Origin: an uncultured Eubacteriales bacterium
Lineage (GTDB): Bacteria; Bacillota; Clostridia; Christensenellales; Aristaeellaceae
Length of the DNA: 25,586 nt
Reading direction: 5' to 3'
Assembly: GCA_900540045.1 (NCBI GenBank)
Contig: UQEF01000038.1
Span: forward strand, 1 to 25,586
Shown here: positions 8,205 to 14,029 of the stretch, in pieces
How the letters are laid out: each line of letters starts with the position of its first letter
Numbering within the stretch: position 1 is the first letter of the stretch
Made by a program: the position numbers and the translations under genes
The notes under the pieces: generated by a model
What the model saw: the letters and a program-made list of their open reading frames with translations, nothing else
Databases searched by the model: none
Told to the model about the DNA's origin: nothing

Positions 8205-8900
8205 ATGTACATCGCAATCCCCTTCGAGGGGCGGGTGAGAACGCTCATCCGCTCCTCTTTCGTTCTGGCAAAACGACTGTCGGAAACGACCTACAACCTG
8301 TCCGGGGACGCCTTTCAGATGGCGCAGGTGACGGCGGAGCAGGCGCTCGTCTTTCCGGATGAGGTGACGCTTGAGGAAGGGACGGAGCTTACGGACGAGC
8401 TGCTCATGCAGGCTTTGCCGCTGGAGAGCTTTGTCTCGGTATCGGCGGAAGAGGCCCTTCCAAACGTGCTGGGCCTGCTGCTTCGGGCCGCCGTGGCGGA
8501 CGGGCGCATCTCGGACGAGGAGCTGCTCGCCGTCCAGCCCGCGCTGGAGGGGCGAAGCTGGCGCGCGAACGTCGCGGTGCAGGTGGGCGACGTGTTTGCC
8601 TACAAGGGCGCGCTCTGGCGATGCCTTCAGGCACACACCACGCAGGGCGGCTGGCAGCCGGACAAGACCCCGGCCCTCTGGCACAGGGTGGAGATCATCA
8701 CCGGGGGCGTGGTGCGCGTCTGGGAGAAAGGCGTGGCCTATGCGGTCGGCGACGTGGTGGCCTTCCCGAAGGAGGACGGGACGCGGTACACCTGTATTCA
8801 GGCGCACACCTCGCAGGCCGGGTGGCAGCCGCCGGCCGCGCCCGCGCTGTGGAAGGCGTCGGAGGAAGATGAACCCTTGCAAATCGAAGCCGAAACATGA
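8205..8900 (+). CDS. Phage tail-associated protein with two carbohydrate-binding repeats
   Basis: The 231-residue product has an uncharacterised N-terminal part (1-118) followed by two tandem repeats at about 119-161 and 173-217. Each contains a GDV strand, a tyrosine or tryptophan next to a cysteine, QAHT, GWQP and ALW. This pattern matches the chitin-binding type 3 / CBM5/12-like modules often attached to phage tail and lysis proteins. The start at 8205 has AAGGAGG (8192-8198) 6 bases upstream and follows the tail gene by 11 bases, so the two are in one late operon. It probably helps the virion hold surface polysaccharide. The ligand cannot be told from sequence. Confidence 0.7.
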   Translation: MYIAIPFEGRVRTLIRSSFVLAKRLSETTYNLSGDAFQMAQVTAEQALVFPDEVTLEEGTELTDELLMQALPLESFVSVSAEEALPNVLGLLLRAAVADGRISDEELLAVQPALEGRSWRANVAVQVGDVFAYKGALWRCLQAHTTQGGWQPDKTPALWHRVEIITGGVVRVWEKGVAYAVGDVVAFPKEDGTRYTCIQAHTSQAGWQPPAAPALWKASEEDEPLQIEAET

Positions 8901-8952
8901 GGCGTCCATGCGAGCGGCTTTTGTATTATTTCCATCACAAGGAGGAAACATC

Positions 8953-9399
8953 ATGCGTGACTTTTCGATTGATCTGGTATGGGCCAAGCTGCAGATGGCC
9001 ATTGCCGCCGTGGGCGGCTGGCTGGGGTACTTCGTGGGCGGCGTGGACGGGCTGATGACCGCGCTGCTCGTCCTGATGGTGATGGACTACGTGACCGGGG
9101 TCATGTGCGCGGTGATCGACCGGGAACTGTCCAGCTCCGTGGGCTTTCGGGGCATCTTCAAGAAGGTGCTGATCCTCATGCTGGTGGGCGTGGCGCACAT
9201 CGTGGACCTGCATGTGGTGCGCTCGGGAGAAGCGCTTCGCAGCGCCGTGATCTGCTTTTACCTCTCCAACGAGGGTGTGAGCGTGCTGGAAAACGCGGGG
9301 CATCTGGGCCTGCCTATCCCCGAAAAGCTCAAGGCCATCCTGGCCCAGCTGCACGACCGCATCGAGGAGGCGGACGGGACGGAGGACGGCGGCGAGTGA
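8953..9399 (+). CDS. Phage holin (phage_holin_4_1 / TcdE-like family)
   Basis: Holins make membrane lesions that release or activate the endolysin. The 148-residue protein has hydrophobic segments at about 15-32, 33-54, 70-88 and 96-104. It carries the family signatures MDYVTG (44-49), a glycine-rich GFRGIFKK loop (64-71) and NEGVSVLENAG (106-116), then PIPEKL and a charged acidic tail. The start ATG 8953 has AAGGAGGAAA just upstream. Upstream codons open in the same frame are an overlap with the preceding gene and have no start signal. It lies directly before the endolysin, the normal lysis order. Confidence 0.9.
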   Translation: MRDFSIDLVWAKLQMAIAAVGGWLGYFVGGVDGLMTALLVLMVMDYVTGVMCAVIDRELSSSVGFRGIFKKVLILMLVGVAHIVDLHVVRSGEALRSAVICFYLSNEGVSVLENAGHLGLPIPEKLKAILAQLHDRIEEADGTEDGGE

Positions 9400-9428
9400 C
9401 CGCCGTCTCCTGAAAGGAGGAATATGCC

Positions 9429-10523
9429 ATGTCTGAACGCGTTCACACACCCATGACCAACGAGCACTTCGCGGCCTTCTGCCGCTCCATGGTGGGCCAG
9501 CCCTACTGGTACGGCACCTGCCTGTACAAGTGTACGGAAAGCCTGCGCAGCCGAAAGGCGGCTCAGTATCCCTCGCATTATGCCTCCGGCCGCACGGCGC
9601 GGTACAGGCAGGATATCTCCGAGAAAAAGATCTGCGCCGACTGTATCGGCGCGGTCAAGGGATATGCCTGGACCGGCGGCGGACTGGGCGTATTGGAGGC
9701 CATCGGTACGGACAAGACCTACGCCAGCAGCTACGGCTCCCACGGCTGCCCCGACAAGGGAGCCGATTCCATGTTCACCTATGCAAAGAGCAAAGGCGCG
9801 GGCTGGGGCGGCATCGACACGCTCCCGGAGGTCGTGGGGCTGGCGCTGCACAAGGAAGGGCACGTGGGCTACTATGTCGGAAACGGCGAGGCCGTGGAGT
9901 GGAAGAGCTTTGCGGACGGCTGCGTCAAAACGAAGGTCGCCGGGCGCGGCTGGACGAGCTGGTACCGTCTGCCCTTCCTCGACTATGGCGACGGGGTTTT
10001 GCAGGGAAGCACGGACGATGAGTCCCCCGCGGAAACCCCGCTGGGGAGCCGTCTGCTGCTGGACGGCTCGGAGGGTAGCGACGTGCGCGCCCTGCAGGAG
10101 CTGCTGCTGTCGCTGGGGTACGCGCTGCCCCGCTACGGCGCGGACGGGAATTTCGGCGCGGAAACCGAGGCGGCACTCCGCGCCTTTCAAGTCGACGCGG
10201 GGCTGGAGGCGGACGGCAAGTACGGCGAAAAAAGCCATGCCGCCCTGACGGACGCGCTTGCGGATGGGGGAAAGGAGAGCCGGCCCGCGCAGCCGGAGCC
10301 CCCGGATGCGGAAAAACCGTCCGTCTCCGCAACGGTCGTCATCGTCTCGGACGGCGGCAAGGTCAACGTCCGCGAGGGAAACGGCCTGACGTATGGCCAC
10401 ATCGCCCAGCTCGCGCCCGGCACGACCTGCCCGTATGTCGCCACGGCCGAAAACGGATGGCATGCCGTGGTGGTCGGAAGGCGCGTCGGATGGGTGTCCG
10501 GGGAATACAGCCGCGTGATCTGA
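9429..10523 (+). CDS. Phage endolysin: NlpC/P60-like peptidase + peptidoglycan-binding + SH3
   Basis: The 364-residue lysin has three parts. Residues 1-190 form an NlpC/P60-like cysteine peptidase with DCIG (71-74, C72 the likely nucleophile) and GHVGYYVGNGEAVEW (144-158, H145 the likely general base). Residues about 205-278 are a PG_binding_1 domain (VRALQELLLSLG, YGADGNFG, TEAALRAFQ). After a proline-rich linker (282-300), residues 301-364 are a bacterial SH3 domain (KVNVREGNG ... GWVSGEYSRVI). The catalytic domain would cleave stem peptides of the cell wall, with the other two as wall anchors. GAAAGGAGG lies 8-9 bases before ATG 9429. The N-terminal domain is unusually cysteine-rich (C18, C31, C35, C69, C72). 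Confidence 0.85.
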   Translation: MSERVHTPMTNEHFAAFCRSMVGQPYWYGTCLYKCTESLRSRKAAQYPSHYASGRTARYRQDISEKKICADCIGAVKGYAWTGGGLGVLEAIGTDKTYASSYGSHGCPDKGADSMFTYAKSKGAGWGGIDTLPEVVGLALHKEGHVGYYVGNGEAVEWKSFADGCVKTKVAGRGWTSWYRLPFLDYGDGVLQGSTDDESPAETPLGSRLLLDGSEGSDVRALQELLLSLGYALPRYGADGNFGAETEAALRAFQVDAGLEADGKYGEKSHAALTDALADGGKESRPAQPEPPDAEKPSVSATVVIVSDGGKVNVREGNGLTYGHIAQLAPGTTCPYVATAENGWHAVVVGRRVGWVSGEYSRVI

Positions 10524-10566
10524 CCCAAAAAGAAAAGGCTCCTTCGCGCGACCGCGCCGGAGCCTT
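10524..10566 (-). terminator. Intrinsic terminator for the leftward XRE gene, facing the lysis module
   Basis: AAGGCTCC (10535-10542) pairs with GGAGCCTT (10559-10566), with a GC-rich loop that itself can fold. On the - strand the hairpin is followed by TTTTCTTTTT, an excellent U-tract. On the + strand there is no T-tract, so it mainly stops leftward transcription. The hairpin also lies directly after the endolysin stop codon. It overlaps the stop codon of the leftward gene. Confidence 0.75.
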
Positions 10567-10804
10567 ACGGTTCAAGGTTGCCTTCCTGAAACAGGGGAGA
10601 ATCGAAAAACTCGGAAATGCTGATGCCCAGCCCCTGACACATCTCGTGAATGACGCGCAGCTTCACCGAATCGTAGGAACAGTTGATGACGTTGCCGATG
10701 GTGGACTTGGGCACGCCGCTCTTGATGAAAAGCTGGTACTGCGTCATCCGCTTTTCCTTCAGCAGCTCCGTCAGCCTTGCGCTGATCGCCTGATTGAGCT
10801 TCAT
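10565..10804 (-). CDS. XRE-family transcriptional regulator (phage repressor-like)
   Basis: This 79-residue single-domain protein reads AISARLTELLKEKRMTQYQL, then FIKSGVPKSTIGNVI, a canonical Cro/C1 helix-turn-helix (TQYQLFIKSGVPKSTIGNVIN, about 21-41). It continues with the helix ending in LGISISEFF. It is the only leftward gene in the prophage arm and is divergent from the SLOG/HTH/integrase genes. It is well placed to repress those genes and itself through repeats in the shared 5' region. It lacks a C-terminal peptidase domain, so induction would not be by LexA-like self-cleavage. Confidence 0.85.
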   Translation of the reverse strand: MKLNQAISARLTELLKEKRMTQYQLFIKSGVPKSTIGNVINCSYDSVKLRVIHEMCQGLGISISEFFDSPLFQEGNLEP

Positions 10805-10814
10805 TCCATCACCA

Positions 10815-10880
10815 TCCCTGTCGCTGTACCAATATTGTAATGTGGCACCTGTCAGGAATAGTCCCTGTAGCTGTACTAAT
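10815..10880. promoter_or_regulatory. Paired direct-repeat operator candidates in the divergent regulator/SLOG region
   Basis: TCCCTGTCGCTGTACCAAT (10815-10833) and TCCCTGTAGCTGTACTAAT (10862-10880) match at 17 of 19 positions, spaced 47 bases apart. A CCTGTCAGG palindrome (10848-10856) lies between them. A -10-like TATGAT (10895-10900) for the rightward gene follows the second copy. Such repeats between divergent genes next to an XRE protein are likely repressor binding sites. Exact promoter boxes are not clear. Confidence 0.5.
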
Positions 10881-10927
10881 CCGCAATTTCGTGATATGAT
10901 TTACAGGCAGTGCGGGGGGTGATCCGA

Positions 10928-11353
10928 TTGATTGTTACCTTTTGCGGTCACAGCGAGGTCCCGGACCGGGAGGCGGTGCGCGGGTGGCTGAACGATGTCT
11001 GCGAACGGATGATCGAGGGCGGGGCGACCGAGTTTTATTTGGGCGGCTATGGCGCGTTCGATCGCCTGTGCGCCGACGTGCTGCATGGGCTGAAGCGTCG
11101 GCATGCCCATATCCGCCTGATTCTGGTGCTTCCCTATCTCAACGGCGCCATGCCTGCGGAGGGCTACGACGAGACGGTTTATCCGCCGCTGGAATCGGTG
11201 CCGAGGCGATACGCTATTTTGCGCAGAAACGAATGGATGATTCAGCGCTGCGACGTGCTCGTCGCCTATGTCACCCACGGCTGGGGCGGTGCGGCCAAAA
11301 CGCTGGAGTACGCGCGCAAAAAGAAAAAGACCATTCTCGCTTACGGAGAATGA
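10928..11353 (+). CDS. SLOG-family protein (DUF1273/YpsA-like Rossmannoid fold)
   Basis: The 141-residue product starts IVTFCGHSEV, has FYLGGYGAFDRLC, a central LILVLPYL strand, YPPLESVPRRYAI and ends with VLVAYVTHGWGGAAKTLEYA. This is the pattern of small SLOG-fold proteins, which bind nucleotide-like ligands through the GG(Y/S)G loop. TTG 10928 is chosen because GGGGGGTGAT sits just upstream and family members begin directly with the first strand. GTG 10910 or 10919 are alternatives. The gene is transcribed away from the XRE regulator and closed by a strong terminator, so it is an independent early gene of the prophage. The ligand and role are unknown; SLOG proteins are linked to nucleotide signalling and phage conflict. 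Confidence 0.75.
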   Translation: MIVTFCGHSEVPDREAVRGWLNDVCERMIEGGATEFYLGGYGAFDRLCADVLHGLKRRHAHIRLILVLPYLNGAMPAEGYDETVYPPLESVPRRYAILRRNEWMIQRCDVLVAYVTHGWGGAAKTLEYARKKKKTILAYGE

Positions 11354-11365
11354 CCCTCGGAGAAA

Positions 11366-11407
11366 AGCAGGCAAGGCAGTCATCGCTTTGCCTGCTCCTC
11401 TTTTTTT
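11366..11407 (+). terminator. Intrinsic terminator after the SLOG gene
   Basis: AGCAGGCAA (11366-11374) pairs perfectly with TTGCCTGCT (11388-11396). The hairpin is followed by CCTC and seven T residues (11401-11407). It separates the SLOG gene from the HTH/integrase genes. The next 200 bases hold no gene that I can support. Confidence 0.8.
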
Positions 11408-11606
11408 CTCTGTATGTCCACATTGCGCCGCGGGCTGTCCGAACAGGAGGATGGGGAGAGAGGGAAAGGAGGCGTGCGGCGCAGTTGTGTTCAGAACGTA
11501 AGAAACCGGACACAAAGAGTTATCTTGCAATCGCGGCCGATCAGAGCAAACATGTCACATGCAGACCGATAGAATCTGCTTTCCAAAGACAAAGGAGGAA
11601 TCATGC

Positions 11607-11912
11607 ATGGAAAACAACACCGCCCGGAACCGACTGGACGATATGCTGGAACGCTATGGCGAGGTATGCACCCAGAAGGTCGCGGCCCAGCTGCTCAGCG
11701 TTGTGCCGCGCACCATTCACCGCATGCTGGAGGAGGGCCGTCTGCGCCGGGTAGACCGCCGGGTGGACGTGCGCTCCATCTGCGAGTACATCGAGAATCC
11801 CAAACAGGCGAATTTTGTGGCCAAGGCGAAAAACGCCCGGCCGCGCAACATGATGAGCGAGAGCGACTTCTTCGCCGCAGCCCGCCAGGGCCGATGGGCG
11901 CCCAGGCGCTAA
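11607..11912 (+). CDS. Small helix-turn-helix protein, excisionase-like
   Basis: This 101-residue protein contains EVCTQKVAAQLLSVVPRTIH followed by RMLEEGRLRRVDRRVDVRSI (about residues 19-58). This is the winged/MerR-like helix-turn-helix typical of excisionase and AlpA-type proteins (a helix, then a sequence-reading helix, then a basic wing). ATG 11607 has AAAGGAGG 8 bases upstream. An upstream in-frame ATG at 11559 lacks a ribosome binding site. It ends 12 bases before the integrase, so the pair is cotranscribed, which fits a recombination directionality factor. A regulatory role instead is possible. Confidence 0.7.
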   Translation: MENNTARNRLDDMLERYGEVCTQKVAAQLLSVVPRTIHRMLEEGRLRRVDRRVDVRSICEYIENPKQANFVAKAKNARPRNMMSESDFFAAARQGRWAPRR

Positions 11913-11924
11913 GGAGGGGAGCCT

Positions 11925-13076
11925 ATGGCCAAGAGGACGCCTTCGGGCAAGTTCCGCGGGAAGGTGACCATCGGCTACGACCCGGACGGCAAGCCGATCT
12001 ACAAGTATGTGACGGCGCCGACCCGCCGGGAGCTGGAAAACGTCAAGGAAGCCGTGCGGGAGCACTACATCTTCGGCAGGGCGATTCCCCGGGATCAGCC
12101 GTTTTACGAATACGCCGGGCAATGGTACAGGGTCAAGAAGGAGCCGTTCATCTCCAACGCCAGCCGCTCCTATTACAAGACGTGCTTCGTCAAACACCTT
12201 CTGCCGCAGTTCGGCATGCAGCATATGAAGGCCATCAGCGCGGCGCAGATCCAGGAATTCGTGAGCGGCTTTGCCGGAGCCAGCAAGTCCCAGATCAACA
12301 ACGTCATCGGGACCCTGAAGGCGATTTTCGCTTCGGCCTACGCGGAAGGGGTGATCGAGCGCGATCCCACGGTCGCGCTCATCCGCCCCAAAGCTTCAAA
12401 GGGGACGAGGCGCAGGGCGCTGACGCCGGAGGAAACCCGGCGCGTGCTGGAGACAATTCGAACCCACCCGGAGGGGCTGTTTCTGGCGATTCTCTACTAT
12501 CTTGGCGTTCGCCGGGGCGAAGCGCTGGGGCTCAAGTGGGGCGACTTCGACTTTGCGGCCGACCAGGTGCACATCCTCCGGGACATCGACTTCACCGGCT
12601 CCACTTCTTCGGAGGGCACGCTCAAGACCGCCGCCGCAGACCGCTTCATTCCCGTCCCGGCAGCGCTCCGTGAGATGCTTCTACCAAAGCGGGAATCAGC
12701 GGATGCTTACGTGTTCCACACGCCGTCGGGTGCGCCGCTTCCGCAGGCCAGCTACAAGCGCATGTGGTCGCGGCTGATGATGGCCTGCGGGTGCGTGACA
12801 TGGCGGGAGATCAAGCCGGGCACCTCCCGCCCGGACGACATCCTTAAGCAGGTCAAGCCCACGCTGACCCCGCACTATTTCCGGCACAACTACGTGACAC
12901 TGCTCTACGAGAGTGGCGTCGACCCGCTGATCGCCATGAAGATTGTGGGCCACACCGACTACCAGACCACCGCGAACATCTATACCCACCTTAAGGAGGA
13001 GACGCTGCGCAGGGCTTCGGTCAACATGGAGAAGGTGTTCGTGGAGAGGGAGAAGGGGGAAGGTGAGGGGGTGTGA
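11925..13076 (+). CDS. int: Tyrosine recombinase / phage integrase
   Basis: This 383-residue site-specific recombinase probably integrates and excises the prophage. It has an N-terminal arm-binding region (GKFRGKVTIGYDPDGKPIYK), a SAM-like core-binding domain (about 58-155) and a catalytic domain (about 165-370). All expected catalytic residues are present: R196 in LGVRRGEALGL, K234 in GTLKTAAADR, H317 and R320 in HYFRHNYVT, H343 in GHTDYQTT and Y353 in NIYTHL. The start at 11925 has AAGGAGGGGAGCC just upstream. Length is normal for Firmicute phage integrases. Position at the end of the phage genes indicates that the attachment site lies immediately to the right. Confidence 0.93.
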   Translation: MAKRTPSGKFRGKVTIGYDPDGKPIYKYVTAPTRRELENVKEAVREHYIFGRAIPRDQPFYEYAGQWYRVKKEPFISNASRSYYKTCFVKHLLPQFGMQHMKAISAAQIQEFVSGFAGASKSQINNVIGTLKAIFASAYAEGVIERDPTVALIRPKASKGTRRRALTPEETRRVLETIRTHPEGLFLAILYYLGVRRGEALGLKWGDFDFAADQVHILRDIDFTGSTSSEGTLKTAAADRFIPVPAALREMLLPKRESADAYVFHTPSGAPLPQASYKRMWSRLMMACGCVTWREIKPGTSRPDDILKQVKPTLTPHYFRHNYVTLLYESGVDPLIAMKIVGHTDYQTTANIYTHLKEETLRRASVNMEKVFVEREKGEGEGV

Positions 13077-13132
13077 CGGAAAGAGGGGGAGTGACGGGAT
13101 AGGGAGAGCGGCTGCTGCTTTGCCTCCGGTTT

Positions 13133-13310
13133 GCCGGCTTACGCCGTACTTTTTCGCATCTGTCGTGTGGGACCGGCAGGACTCCATGTTTTGTGGGATA
13201 TGCTTTATGAGGCTCGGGCTCCTTTCCGGGTCGTTGCCGAAAAGCAACGATGACGGATGGGGGTTCGGGCCTTTTATTTTTGCGGTTCAATATGGATGGT
13301 AGCACTACAA
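13133..13310 (-). mobile_element. Relic of an IS481/IS3-like transposase 5' end (copy A)
   Basis: On the - strand an ATG at 13187 opens a frame with DAKKYGVSRQT. This is a decayed version of the first helix-turn-helix of IS481/IS3-type transposases, which usually begin MKYRQS..YA.KYGVS. The same block occurs again at about 13476-13690 with scattered shared words such as CTTACGCCGTACT, GAGCTCCTTTCC-like and CAATATG.AT.GTAGC. Only the 5' tip and the upstream hairpin remain, so it is inactive. Similarity is patchy and ends are approximate. Confidence 0.5.
13211..13281 (+). terminator. Long hairpin with T-tract in relic copy A; likely terminator after the integrase
   Basis: GGCTCG (13211-13216) pairs with CGGGCC (13266-13271), and an inner stem TCGTTGC (13231-13237) pairs with GCAACGA (13244-13250). 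TTTTATTTTT (13272-13281) follows. It is about 135 bases beyond the integrase stop codon and would end rightward prophage transcription. Confidence 0.65.
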
Positions 13311-13475
13311 GACTTGCGCGCCATATGATACCCTAAATTATCGGCAATTATATCTATCAATAGTATAATTATAACATACAGAATTAAGCATGGAAGGAAC
13401 AAAATATTTTTTAAAGTTTTTTAAGTCAATAGCTAATTGATAAAGAATAGAGCTACTACATTGCCGAACATGGCT
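13311..13475. other. AT-rich spacer, no gene seen
   Basis: Between the two transposase relics the DNA is strongly AT-rich, with several TATAAT-like words and many A and T runs. The only frames are very short and lack ribosome binding sites. The change from GC-rich to AT-rich DNA near 13,310 may mark the true prophage/host boundary, but no attachment core repeat can be shown from one side. Confidence 0.5.
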
Positions 13476-13690
13476 TTAAAGACTGTGAACATTTAAGTAG
13501 TTTCGGATAGCCCGACTTACGCCGTACTTCTGAGCATATGTGAGCAGGGATTGCCGGTATTTCATGTCCTACATTATACTTTTTGTGAGACTTGAGCTCC
13601 TTTCCTAGTTGTCATGCAACTCAACTATACCAGGGCGCCAGGTCTCTCCCTTTTTTTACTGCCCAATATGTATTGTAGCTCTATACTCAT
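13476..13690 (-). mobile_element. Relic of an IS481/IS3-like transposase 5' end (copy B)
   Basis: On the - strand an ATG at 13565 starts MKYRQSLLTYAQKYGVSRAI, followed by RNYLNVHSL and a stop at 13476-13478. The first 20 residues match the start of IS481/IS3-like transposases with their KYGVSRA helix-turn-helix. The remaining several hundred residues of the protein are gone. GGAAAGGAG lies upstream of the start on the - strand. The block is a diverged direct copy of the one at 13133-13310 and keeps the same upstream hairpin. Confidence 0.55.
13587..13657 (+). terminator. Hairpin with T-tract in relic copy B
   Basis: GAGAC (13587-13591) pairs with GTCTC (13642-13646), and an inner AGTTG (13607-13611) pairs with CAACT (13617-13621). 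A run of seven T residues (13651-13657) follows. It corresponds in position to the hairpin of copy A but with different sequence, so the structure has been kept. It insulates the defence operon from rightward transcription out of the prophage. Confidence 0.55.
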
Positions 13691-13695
13691 TAAAA

Positions 13696-13744
13696 TTGAG
13701 ATTCTCAACTTCTCATTGTGAATTTGCCTCATGCATGGTATAAT
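13696..13744 (+). promoter_or_regulatory. Defence-operon promoter with two dyad operator candidates
   Basis: TTGTGA (13716-13721) and a perfect TATAAT (13739-13744) are 17 bases apart, upstream of the XRE gene. Two 13-base dyads lie at its upstream edge. TTGAGATTCTCAA (13696-13708) is a perfect 6-1-6 palindrome. TTCTCATTGTGAA (13710-13722) is one with a single mismatched pair, and it covers the -35 box. They start 14 bases apart, near the helical repeat times 1.3. The arrangement suggests repression by the XRE protein encoded immediately downstream. Confidence 0.65.
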
Positions 13745-13781
13745 TCTTTTAATCATTTTTCCGGCTGTGGAGGTGTTCTCT

Positions 13782-14012
13782 GTGGCGATTTGCTATAAAA
13801 AGCTTTGGAAATTGTTAATCGACCGCGATATGCAAAAAAAGGACCTTCGTCTTGCCGCTGGACTAAGCACAAATGTTATCGCAAAGCTTGGTAAAAATCA
13901 GAATGTTTCAACCGAAGTGCTGGGGAAAATCTGCAAAACGTTGAATTGCGAAATTACCGACATTATGGAATTTGTAGACGAAGAACCGATGCAAATTAAC
14001 GATGACACTTAA
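13782..14012 (+). CDS. XRE-family regulator heading the defence operon
   Basis: The 76-residue protein is a single Cro/C1-type helix-turn-helix of the HTH_26-like kind: KLLIDRDMQKKDLRLAAGLS, then TNVIAKLGKNQNVSTEVLGK, CKTLNCEITDIMEFV. GTG 13782 is selected because GGAGGT (13769-13774) lies 7 bases upstream and the product then starts like family members. An in-frame ATG at 13731 would lie upstream of the -10 box. It ends 17 bases before the helicase gene, so it is the first gene of the operon and probably its autorepressor. Repressors of this type commonly head large defence operons and keep them quiet. Confidence 0.85.
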   Translation: MAICYKKLWKLLIDRDMQKKDLRLAAGLSTNVIAKLGKNQNVSTEVLGKICKTLNCEITDIMEFVDEEPMQINDDT

Positions 14013-14029
14013 GAAGGCTGGTGATCCAC

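Larger units (their letters stand above)
1..13130. mobile_element. Right arm of a siphophage-like prophage (right boundary approximate)
   Basis: Tail-tip, tail hub/fibre, carbohydrate-binding, holin, endolysin, regulator, SLOG, HTH and integrase genes follow one another in phage order and share a GC-rich composition, except for a toxin-antitoxin insertion near the left end. The left part of the prophage lies outside the window. The right boundary is placed just after the integrase because composition falls and phage genes stop there. No exact attachment core could be identified from this one side. Confidence 0.8.

Noticed and set aside
12696..13247. 183-codon - strand frame reaching from the integrase into the junction
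   Set aside because: Most of it is antisense to the integrase. Only its first part, from 13187 downwards, matches a transposase start and is reported as a relic.
13077..13300. A tRNA gene or attachment core just after the integrase
   Set aside because: No cloverleaf or 3' tRNA sequence was found, and only one end of the prophage is visible, so a core repeat cannot be shown.
13389..13440. Short + strand frame beginning MEGTKYFLKFF in the AT-rich spacer
   Set aside because: Only 16 codons with a weak ribosome binding site in low-complexity DNA; indistinguishable from chance.
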